From contig RPFO01000022.1 of assembly GCA_009746045.1 (NCBI GenBank), positions 2,168,680 to 2,232,679 of the forward strand: a stretch of 64,000 bases of DNA. The letters run 5' to 3'. This DNA is from Mesostigma viride (Eukaryota > Streptophyta > Mesostigmatophyceae > Mesostigmatales > Mesostigmataceae). The translations under genes and the position numbers were made by a program. The notes under the pieces were generated by a model that was not told the origin of the DNA, did no database searches, and saw only the letters and a list, made by a program, of their open reading frames with translations. Of the stretch, positions 43,304-52,493 are shown piece after piece. Position 1 is the stretch's first letter. Each line of letters opens with the position of its first letter.

Positions 43304-45934
43304 TTAAGGGGAGGTGGCACCCCAAAAACCTTAAAACTTGACCCATGCTAATATCACTTGAATTTCAGTTGCACCATGCTAAATTATGATTGGGGGCACT
43401 AAATAACATCTCTAGTGAGTTGTCCATGCACTTGTTGGGGGTACTACCCCCACATATACGCCAATATTGCGCTATAAATAGAAAAAGACGCTAATTAGGG
43501 CTATGTATGCCCCAGCCCATGCACTCATTTGTTGGAAAAAATAAATGTAGCGTCTATAGTTCCCTGAGTTTGTAGCTTGCTGAGCTATTTACATCATGAA
43601 AATGACAAAACCTTGAACAGTTATTAATTTCCCCGCAAAAGTACCCTTTTTTTACCGGACATTGGGAATAAACATGTCATAAACACTTCAGATTAGGCAA
43701 CAAAATGTAGCGAAAATCCGGCTATCAGGGGGACAGCAGTGGTCCAAGTCCGAGGTCATTCCGACAAGTCTAGCTCAAGTTATTGCGTTTGGCGCGTTAG
43801 AACAAAAATGCCCGCTAAACCAGAAATTGTCACTATTTCAGCCCTTGAAAGCATCCTGCACAAGGCAGGCAGGGCAAAACCAATCCCCCTTGGGCTCCTT
43901 AGTCAATGGGGGGTCAGCGCAGCACCCATGCAATCCTCCCTTGCACCCGAATGTGCTGCACAGCAGGAAAGGGACACCGTCAATTTCATCCGGGGACGCA
44001 CATGCAAGGCAAGAAATATCATCAACATCATTCTCATCATCACTGCTACCTTCCCCATCGTCCCCCTGCCCCTCCTTTTGCATCACGTCGTGGCAGCCAC
44101 CCTTAAAACAGGTCATTCCGACAAGTCTAGCTCAAGTAATAACCTGAACATAAGCTTAAGGGGGGTTTTCTTTGTATATGGCCACTTAGGCATGCTGTTT
44201 TCCATCCAAAAAGCCAGATCGCATGCCCCACTCGATCACAAAACATAAGCAAACGGCTAGGCACCACATCTGCCCTCACCTGCCCTCGGCATGGCCAACC
44301 TTGCCAGCGCAAGCATAGCAACACGATTGCTAGGCATACATGCCAAGAGAGCATACACTATACTCTACCCAAGGTTACCTTGTAAACGTCATGCCAAGAA
44401 CTCAGCAAATCTATGATCAAAAGCACATATAATTAACTCTAGCACACTGATGACGACACATGCTCAAGGTTGGGGGTCACTGTGGCACGCACTGATGGGT
44501 TTCCTAGACGACCACTCACCACCTGACGAGGCGCTAAGGACCACTCAGAAAGCAAGTGAACACAATCACACTTTACATGCCATCAACATGGATCAAATCC
44601 AAGCTGAATATGTTATGAAGTACAAAGGGGTGGCCACGCACCTCATACTCCTTCACTGTCCCTCGAGCATGGCCAGACTTATAAGTACGTGAATAGCAAT
44701 AATGATGATGGCACTCACATGCATTACCAGCATTTTCTATGTTTCTCCCAGGTTAGAATGTAAGGGTTATGCCAACCAAGCTTACCAGCACAGCAACAAC
44801 TCCTTAACTGCCCTACCCGACATGGGCAACAAACTGGAACTATGGAGGGCAAGGAACCAAGGAGATCATGGCATACAAAGCTTGCATGCAGTCAGCCATG
44901 TCAACCATGGTTGGCTCAGCACATTGCTGTCTTGTCACATCATCATAACAATGAAAGCTCAAATAAACCAATGATGGCAGCTATCTACATGCAGTCAAAC
45001 AAATGCAATATCTCCAACATGATCGTCGATAAAAAAAACTTCCTTCCCTGCACGATAAAATGCAAAGAAACCAGTGGCGGCCGTTCAGCTTCTGACCGCT
45101 GTGATGCCGCTGCGAGGAAAGGGTGCGTCACTATCACACAACAAGAAGCGTCCATACGCACAACATCCTTGCCAGAACACGTGCTATGAAATCCCTTACG
45201 CCTTCCCTAGGATCTATCGGCTGAGACTGAAGCGGATTTGATCAAGATATCAACGAAAACAAGCAAAAGCTGCCAGGTATTCGTCAACACGACGGCGAGC
45301 AACGGAGAGTTAACTGGCGGAAACTGACCAAAACGAACGCAAAAAAATTCGAACGATGAGCTCTTCGAAGAAATAACTGATAATAGATAACAGTCGCCAC
45401 AAATCTATACCTTGCCCTCGTAGATCCCTCGCCCAGGCGCGCAACAACGGCCGTTCTTCAATGGAAGGTTCCAACATGCACTGCGCAGGCCTGAAGAAAT
45501 ACTTACCGAGAATGGCCGAAAATGTAGCAAAAAGCATCCGTTCGGTTTAGAATTCGATGCTACCGATAAGAATGCATCCTTCACGGTCAAAAAGACCCCC
45601 AAAACTGAGAATTTACTGCCGCAATCACGAATTCTATTCTATTCCGCGCGACCAAAAAATGCAGATTCCCCCCCATGCCGATGGCAGTAAAAGAAAGCAG
45701 CGATATTGTAAACCAGCCACTTGCCGCCGCAACCCAACATCATTAAATCATCGTCTTCAACATCCAAGCATTCTTTTTGCATTTCTCTAGCCCTACATTG
45801 CTAGTTTCGCCTAAACGCAGTCGCCATGGCCACTTCCGCAAGTGGTGCGCGCACGGAGCACCCACTTTTCACGGTACGGCCGGTACCGCGAATTTTTTGG
45901 CGCGGAAAATATTCGGCGCGCCACGTCCCCTTAA
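43304..45934. mobile_element. TTAA-flanked non-autonomous DNA transposon, copy 1 (2.6 kb)
   Basis: The left end TTAAGGGGAGGTGGCACCCC and the right end, reverse complemented, TTAAGGGGACGTGGCGCGCC form terminal inverted repeats next to TTAA. A second copy with the same ends lies at 48,092-49,983, and long stretches of the two interiors match. TTAA target sites are the hallmark of piggyBac-type transposition, but no transposase is recognised, so superfamily assignment is inference. This copy is about 740 bp longer, partly due to a PHD-finger segment (43,783-44,110). Confidence 0.75.
43838..44116 (-). CDS. PHD-finger coding segment inside the transposon
   Basis: The minus-strand frame has an acidic stretch (GDDGEGSSDDENDVDD) and then a complete PHD zinc finger: CLAC, 13 residues, CSTFGC, four residues, HGCC, 14 residues, and WFCPAC, i.e. 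the C4-H-C3 pattern with the Trp two before the last Cys pair. PHD fingers bind histone tails, often methylated H3. The segment is absent from the second transposon copy at the equivalent place and is bordered by a 27-bp direct repeat (43,756-43,782 and 44,111-44,137). Captured host exon is the simplest reading. A transposase zinc finger is an alternative. Confidence 0.6.
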   Translation of the reverse strand: MTCFKGGCHDVMQKEGQGDDGEGSSDDENDVDDISCLACASPDEIDGVPFLLCSTFGCKGGLHGCCADPPLTKEPKGDWFCPACLVQDAFKG

Positions 45935-46056
45935 GTCGGTGCCGGCCCCTCCGGGGCTTCATCCTTGATCACCAGGCTGCGTGGTATTAAGCCACTTGTC
46001 GAGCACCTTGCTCATCCTGATGTCGGCACACATTCCGTCGCTGCGCACGCGTGCTT

Positions 46057-46686
46057 CTAGCGCCGGAGAGCCGGAGCGACGCAGAGATAGCAATTCACAA
46101 GCTCGGGCTGGCGTGACGGTGGCCAATCCTCAACGTTGAGCGTGAAATGCAGGGGGTCATGCTTATCCCGCTTCCAAATCCGAACGGGAAGAATGCCGTT
46201 CCCGGCGAGGAACAGCTCCTTCTCCCGTCCGTTCCGGCCCTCGACCCACCTCTCGAAGTTCTCGTCTAACACGATCGGCCCGGCTTCGCTTACCACCTCA
46301 GCCAACCAGAACGGGTGGATGGGATCGTGATCCGTGTCCTTGTCCGATGGAACTGCCACATAGTCGTGGAGTCTCATCTGCCGGCCCATCGCCTCCCGCT
46401 TGTCCTTCAGCTGCTCCCCCCGCGTCACCATGCGAACCGGAGGGTTCGGCTGGCTCGGTGGCAGCAAACGGACAGTTTTCATCGAGGTTCCTGCATCATT
46501 GAACTCGATGATAAACGACCACTCGATTCGACATCCCTTAAACCGCCCAGCCAAACAGGGCGGACAGTAGCAGGAATAGCGCCTCATCATCAAAAGGCCA
46601 GGGTCAGACTTGTCCAGTCGCCACCAATGCGCCTGCTTGATGCCAGGCACCTCCTCAACCTCCGCGCGTCGGCCGGACTCGACGTC
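46057..46686 (-). CDS. Terminal exon of an unnamed gene, transposase-like Cys motif
   Basis: The exon begins after an acceptor (TTGATGACAG) with DVESGRRAEVEEVPGIKQAH, continues MMRRYSCYCPPCLAGRFKGC (C-x-C-x2-C), and ends VNCYLCVAPALRR before a stop. It joins in phase 0 with the exon at 47,179-47,406. The pair (HGKG-DG-GA-K motif, then GIKQxHWW and a Cys cluster) recalls the C-terminal half of a DDE-type transposon protein found in many invertebrates and protists, but I cannot name the family. About 150 residues after the Cys cluster look well conserved in composition. Confidence 0.55.
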   Translation of the reverse strand, partial: DVESGRRAEVEEVPGIKQAHWWRLDKSDPGLLMMRRYSCYCPPCLAGRFKGCRIEWSFIIEFNDAGTSMKTVRLLPPSQPNPPVRMVTRGEQLKDKREAMGRQMRLHDYVAVPSDKDTDHDPIHPFWLAEVVSEAGPIVLDENFERWVEGRNGREKELFLAGNGILPVRIWKRDKHDPLHFTLNVEDWPPSRQPELVNCYLCVAPALRR

Positions 46687-47178
46687 CTGTCATCAAATAG
46701 TTAGGACAAATAGAATACCGTTCAAGTTAGCAAAATTGACCGAAAACCAATAAAACAGGGTATAGCTGCAGAGAGACCCCTTACAAAAAAAAAAAATTAA
46801 CGGCAAGACATACAGTCATCAAAATTCGACACAGGGTATAGCTGCATGCAGAGAGACCCAATATTCGAATCATAATAACAACATACGACAAGACATCAAG
46901 TGATCGAAATTCGACACAGGGTATAGCTGCAGAGAGACCCCATTCGAATCATGATAACAACGTACGACAAGATATCGAGTGATCGAAATTCGACACAGGG
47001 TATAGCTGCAGAGAGACCCCTTCATACCGATAGAACAAGCGAAATTTCATACCTAAAAGAAAAGCAACCCATGGACAGTATATAGGGTCTCTCTGCAGAG
47101 ATACCTTTATTGGGTTTGAATCTTTGTACATCGGCAGTTGACGTCTTAAAACCTGAAATAACACAAAATTCCGTATAC
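46687..47178 (-). other. 492-bp GT-AG intron with tandem repeats
   Basis: Donor GTATAC after ...CTTTTACCCCCG and acceptor GATGACAG. It contains four copies of GGGTATAGCTGCAGAGAGAC (near 46,758, 46,838, 46,918 and 46,996; the second has an extra TGCA), partly as 70-80-bp tandem units, and one inverted version near 47,086. Confidence 0.55.
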
Positions 47179-47406
47179 CGGGGGTAAAAGGAAGAAGTGG
47201 CGAGTGACGTTCTCGGCCCGCTCGCGGGCCGACTCCCTGCTCTATGTCTTGCCGCCCTGCCAGTTCTGGTTCAAGTAGGCGACTAGCTGGTGGGTCTCAA
47301 GTATGTGCTGGTTTTCGGGAATCCTCTGCATTTCCCTCAAGACGCACTTGCACTTCGCTCCTTGACCATCCACCTCCCCCTTCCCATGCTGCTGCCCCAT
47401 GTAGTG
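47179..47406 (-). pseudogene. Exon with HGKGEVDG motif, interrupted
   Basis: The minus-strand frame reads HYMGQQHGKGEVDGQGAKCK, HILETHQLVAYLNQNWQGGK, then an in-frame TAG, then SRESARERAENVTRHFFLLP up to the donor. The reading frame and protein character continue past the TAG, so the stop looks like a single inactivating change. The exon is cut on its upstream side by the CACTAGGAAG-ended element at 47,407. The likely upstream continuation NGWRIRLCMF lies at about 47,735-47,764, preceded by acceptor TTTTTTTGTCCCAG. Confidence 0.55.
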
Positions 47407-47738
47407 CACTAGGAAGTCGGCGGAAATTCGCACTGAGATTTCTTGAGATTGTCCTGAGTTTTTTTTTTATTAATCTTGAGAAATCCTGAGAAATCCTGAG
47501 ATATCTTGAGAATGTCTTGAGAATGTCTTGAGATTAATCTTGAGTTTTCCTGAGATTGTCCTGATTTTTCCTGATTTTTTCGTCTTCACAAAATCTGGTA
47601 AGTGCACACCTCGGGTCCTGAGATTTCTGGTGAAAAACTCAGGTCTTGAGATTTTGACTTTATAGTGAAAATCTCAGGACAAAATCTCAGGACAATCTCA
47701 GGACAAAAAAACGAGTAGAATCTCAAGAAAATCAAGAA
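47407..47738 (+). mobile_element. Short CACTAGGAAG-ended element inserted in an exon
   Basis: Starts CACTAGGAAGTCGGCGG, like the ends of the 3.8-kb element at 16,446, and is filled with CTTGAGA and CCTGAGA repeats (plus strand) that switch to TCTCAGGA (minus sense) after about 47,640. The right terminal inverted repeat is not seen, so the right end is eroded or lost. It splits the exon of the minus-strand gene. Confidence 0.65.
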
Positions 47739-48091
47739 CATGCACAGGCGAATTCTCCAGCCATTCTGGGACAAAAAAATGGTGTTATCAGGGACCGTCA
47801 GAAATACAACAATGCAAGATGATTACAACAGGGGCATGACTCACAATCAGTGCATTTATTACATTGATAAATATCATGTTACAGCGTGCATACATCATCC
47901 ACAGCAAACATGCTGTCAACTGACAGTCGTAGTCATGTCTTGCTGAAAGGGAAAAACTGATTCATTCTTGGAATCAGGGAAGTTTGTGTACATCTTCACA
48001 CAATTCTTCACGAGAAGAGTTCTCATGCCTCTCCCATACTGTTCAGAGTCCGCATGTTTCGTTCTACGTCTTCCTGCACGTAGGAGCACAA
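47739..48091 (-). pseudogene. Further upstream exon remnants of the interrupted gene
   Basis: A short exon (to 47,764) follows acceptor GTCCCAG. Farther upstream a frame with GRRRTKHADSEQYGRGMRTL and KMYTNFPDSKNESVFPFQQD (48,090-47,916) may be another exon. It is cut at 48,092 by the second TTAA-flanked transposon. Confidence 0.3.
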
Positions 48092-49983
48092 TTAAGGGGA
48101 GGTGGCACCCCAAAACCCTTAAAAATTGAACTATGGTAATAACACTTGAAATTCATTTGCACAATGCTGAAATATGATTGCGGGCACTAAATAACATCTC
48201 TTGTGACTTGTCCATGCACTTGTTGGGGGTACTGCCCCCAAGTATACGCCAATATTGCGCTATAAATAGAAAAAGACGCTAATTAGGGCTGGGTATGCCC
48301 CAGCCAATGCACACATTTGTTGGCAACCAAAAATCAACCATTTGTAGTTCCCTGAGTGTGTAGCTTGCTGAGCTATTTACATCATGGAAATGGCAAAACC
48401 TTGAACAGTTATTAATTTTCCCGCAAAACAGGTCTTTTTTTACCGGACATTGGGAATAAACATATCATAAACACTTCAGATAAGGCCACAAAATCAAGCG
48501 AAAATCCGGCTAACAGGGGGACAGCAGTGGTCCAAGTCCCAGGTCATTCCGACAAGTCTAGCTCAAGTTATAAGGTTTTGCGTGCTAAAACCTGAACATA
48601 CGCTAAATGAGGTTTTTCTGTGTATAAGGCCACCTAGACAGCATGTTTTCCATCCAAGAAGCCAAAAAACATGCCCAACTCGATCACACAACATAAGAAA
48701 AGGCTAGGCACCTCATCTGCCCTCCCCTGCCCTCAGCATGGCCAGCCTTGCCAGCGTGCGCATAGCAACACCTTCGCTAGGCATACACGCACCAAGAGAG
48801 CATACACTATGCTCAGCCCAAGGTTACCGTGTAAATTTATGCCAAGAACTCAGCAAGTATACGTGTAAAAACCTTAGAAAGACTGCCCAAGCAATAGAGG
48901 CAACTGCAGCCTGCAAACTTGGCAGCAAATCATACATGCTGTCTGCCATGCATTCACATCCTATCCAGCTTGCCTTGCTGCACATAGCAGGGAAGTCTTA
49001 ATGGTTATAGCTCAAGGAAAGCAATAAAAACACCTATCTAATGCAATGCCACTCATGCAGTATGGCCAGCAAAAGAACCACTCTCACCTTCCTTTCCAAT
49101 ATGGCAATTTGCTAAGAAGCTGATGCCAGCTTGTTAGCCTCTAGGCACATGCCGGATGTCTTTACTAAAACAGGCGTGTCAGATCCGGCACATAACAAAG
49201 CGTCTGAGCAAGCTCATGTCCAAAGGATTATGGAAAACAAATGTCAACACATTACCAACAACTTGACCTCGGCGCCTTAAGCATGCCAGCCACAAACTAC
49301 ACGAAATTGTACGAAATTGCTAGGAATCTGACGATGCAACCGAAAGGAATGGAGCGCTTCCTGCAGGGAAACTGCCCGAAAAAAAGGCGAAAGGCCGACG
49401 TTATTGCACCTGCCTGCGTGGAAATGTTTCATGCATAAACTGGCACGCAAGCTCGAACAATAAAAGACATCATCCATTGATCAGGCGAACAAGGAAGGTG
49501 CGCCTTCCGTGAATACGTCGAAGGCGACATGAACAGGCCTGCGTAGGTTCTTACCTTGAATGCCGGAAATGTAAAAGAAACCGGGAAGCTTCGGCACAAA
49601 CTCGACAACACCATTAAGTTAGCTTCATAATCGCTCTTTAGAGCCTACGTTGCCTCACAATAGCTGCCGTAAACCTGCATTAAATTTCATGATCCGCAAG
49701 AGAAATTATATCCTGGACCCCCGCGCCCGTAGCCGTTCGAGAAATTAGCGATATTGCAAACCGTAAACTCTCCGCCATGACATGAGGTCATCAACTAATC
49801 TTCTGCGAAATTCAAGCATTTTTTCTAGCTGTTTATGTGCCATATCGATTAATATTGCATAAAGGCATGCCGCCATGGCCACCTCCGCGAGGGTTGAGCG
49901 GTCCGGGCACACATTATACACCGTACGGACGGTACCGCGAATTTTTTGGCGCGGAAAATATTCGGCGCGCCACGTCCCCTTAA
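48092..49983. mobile_element. TTAA-flanked non-autonomous DNA transposon, copy 2 (1.9 kb)
   Basis: Same terminal repeats as copy 1 (43,304-45,934), with TTAA at both ends (48,092-48,095 and 49,980-49,983). The first ~450 bp and several interior blocks match copy 1 closely, but the PHD-finger segment is absent. No protein is recognised. Confidence 0.75.
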
Positions 49984-51649
49984 GAAGGACAAAGCAGCAA
50001 GGCAGGGCCAGAATCAGAAAGGCTGCAGGATGTGCAAATGTACACCAAGTCCAAAATGACGAGACAGTAAAAAATCGCGCTCGTACACGAGACAAATGCT
50101 TTGTAGTGCAAAAAAATGGAATCCTGTGCACCCTGATCGTGAAAACTTACAGCTATTCCAAAACTGGCTGGACTCGGTTTGATGCCATGCCTTCTGCCTT
50201 CTGGCCATTCAGCAGCTCGCAGTGTTTTGCTTGTGCCGCGCTGTCCGGGGTATTTTCCTGCACGCAAACAGCAGAGAGTTTGGACCATTGGGTTGCGCAA
50301 GTAGTCAGAAAAAGAATACACAACAAAACCGCAATGCAAACTAATTTACGGTAGGTCTTGTTTATACATAACAAATGTAGACAGTAAACAACATAGATTA
50401 ACTCAGAGGCATCCACAATTATAAAGATGGTAACATTTCCGTCCATATCTGAGGAGCTGCGGAACTTACACATGGGATTGGTAGCTAGGCTTGAGCAGGA
50501 TTCTGTCAGTGCAGATCTCTCCGCTTGTTTGTTGATGATGGCGTTCTTCTCAGCGAGCTCCTCTTGCATTTTTTTCAACTGCAACATCATGTTGGCAAGC
50601 ACGGATTCCACCGATGACTCTGGTCCTCCCGTGGAGGGTGGCAGTGGGGCCAGAGGGGCTGGCACGGCCGTGGAGGGTGGCAGTGGGGCCAGAGGGGCTG
50701 GCCAGCACGGCCGTGGAGGGTGGCAGTGGGGCCAGAGGGGCTGGCACGGCCGTGGAGGGTGGCAGTGGGGCCAGAGGGGCTGGCACGGCCGGGGAGGGTA
50801 GCAGTGGGGCTGGCACATCCGGGGGGGAAGGCACTTGACTCGTGTTCGTTTCTTCTGCCCTTCCAGGCAGGTCGTTCACCGTAACATTGCCCAACATCAC
50901 CCATGAGAGCTCGCCAGACCCCTCCTCACCGTAGTGCAATTTCCTCAGATCAAAGCAATACCTTGATTCTGGCTCATCCCCGTTAGGAAACGCAAGCGTC
51001 CACGGGGACTTGTTCGATCCGTGGCTCGACCATAGCAATGCGGCCTACATCCCACACCAACTCATCCCCCAATCTCAGCAGCTTGCGCGCCTTCAGCAAC
51101 CATTTTTGAGCTATGATGGTGCCAACCGGTACGGTGGTCGTTGTCACCTCGATCTGTTGGAAGAGGCAACATGGTGGCCTGAGGGAGCACCTGCTTGATG
51201 TAGTGCATCAACCCCAGATCTGAAGGTGGTGGGCACTGAGCACGTGTCTTAGGCCGCTGTTGGCGGCTGTGGAACGGGATGGCAATGTTCTCTTCTAGAG
51301 GCTGCGGCGATGGCAGGACTGGATTCTTTGTTGCAGATGGGGACTAGTTGGTCTCTGTTGATCCGCGCCGGGCCTTGGAAACTGGCGCTGGTGTCATGCC
51401 CTTCCTCTTTGAAGAAGCCTGCGAAGGCACTGCACACATCAATTGCAAAAGAGAGACTTTGTTGGGATCATATAAACAAACAGGGAATGCATTTACAAAT
51501 GGGAAACGGGGAAGCTGCTGGTGAATGGGGGTTATGTATGCTATGGTGGCAAACGAACATAGCAAGGTCTTAATAAGGTTGAGCGAAAAGAAGATTAGAG
51601 TGCATCGTCAGTGCAGAAACTGAGATACTTGCTAAGTAAAATACAGGTA
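49984..51649 (-). pseudogene. Minus-strand exons of an unnamed, probably broken gene
   Basis: In minus-strand order, the segment near 51,437-51,250 reads GFFKEEGHDTSASFQGPARI. A second at 51,160-51,020 reads QQIEVTTTTVPVGTIIAQKW and RKLLRLGDELVWDVGRIAMV. A third from about 51,015 reads SPWTLAFPNGDEPESRYCFD and ELSWVMLGNVTVNDLPGRAE, then a Pro/Ala-rich repeat, then a coiled coil LQLKKMQEELAEKNAIINKQ, ending near donor GTAAGT at 50,469. A possible last exon ENTPDSAAQAKHCELLNGQK ends at 50,153. Frames change between segments, so either small introns or frameshifts are present. It may be the same gene as the exons at 46.1-48.1 kb or at 60.1-61.7 kb. Confidence 0.35.
50636..50815 (-). repeat. 39-bp minisatellite coding a Pro/Ala-rich repeat
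   Basis: Units containing GGGGCCAGAGGGGCTGGCAC recur about four and a half times. On the minus strand a 39-bp unit encodes PLAPLPPSTAVPA. One unit has four extra bases, which shifts the frame within the repeat. Confidence 0.85.
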
Positions 51650-51739
51650 TGTGTGATTATTATGGGGACTTAAAGTAATAATTTGTAGGTGACGAATCAT
51701 TGCCGACTTAAGCGTCAGGAGCCAGGAAAATTATTTATT

Positions 51740-51871
51740 CTATTAACCGTGGAACTCCAAGGTAACCAGACTCTTTATTAAAACAATAAGTAGAGCACAT
51801 CGGGAAGTGGCCCTCAACTGGCCATCCTTACCCATGGGAACACTTTATGTCCAAAAAGGCTAGCCTTACCC
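51740..51871 (-). repeat. DIRS element 2, split repeat B2
   Basis: 132 bp starting CTATTAACCGTGG and ending GCTAGCCTTACCC, matching B1. Confidence 0.93.
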
Positions 51872-51904
51872 CCAAACAGGCAACACACGGGGGGGGCGGG
51901 TGGG

Positions 51905-52285
51905 AAAACAAAAGAGACCGCCATGAGCTAGGTGAGCAAGCTTTTATCGTGTTTCAAGGCCAACGGCTCTCTACCAACGTCCAGATCCGGCAACGGCCTC
52001 TAAACAGTTTTAGCCGTCAAGTTTTACTTCAGATATTGCTTGTTGCAAACCCGTCCGCAATCACAGATCTGCTAGGAGAACCTAGACGCACAAATCCGTC
52101 GTCAAGGTACTCAGCACACCGCCAAGGTATGGGCCACAACAATTAGGCCATATCATCCGTAATACTCGTACACTAGAAGCCTAATCAACCTTATTACGAT
52201 CACATCACCCAGCTCTATTTCACCTAGCATCAGCGGCTCCCCTTCCGTATCACTATAAAGAAACTATGTTCAGAGAACCCCGATT
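51905..52285 (-). repeat. DIRS element 2, split repeat A2
   Basis: 381 bp, matching A1 at a constant offset of 5349 bp. It joins B1 at ...CCCGATT/CTATTAACC. Confidence 0.93.
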
Positions 52286-52417
52286 CTATTAACCGTGGAA
52301 CTCCAAGGTAACCAGACTCTTTATTAAAACAATAAGTAGAGCACATCGGGAAGTGGCCCTCAACTGGCCATCCTTACCCATGGGAACACTTTATGTCCAA
52401 AAAGGCTAGCCTTACCC
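52286..52417 (-). repeat. DIRS element 2, split repeat B1
   Basis: 132 bp, directly adjoining A2 and matching B2. Confidence 0.93.
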
Positions 52418-52493
52418 TTACATCCCTCCCTGGCGACCCAAGCCAGGGGCAAAACAAAAACCGGTGGACGCATAAGACAAGAATGAAGGGAAC

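Noticed and set aside
43739-44248. 169-codon plus-strand frame
   Set aside because: It is the antisense shadow of the PHD-finger segment and extends through the direct repeats.
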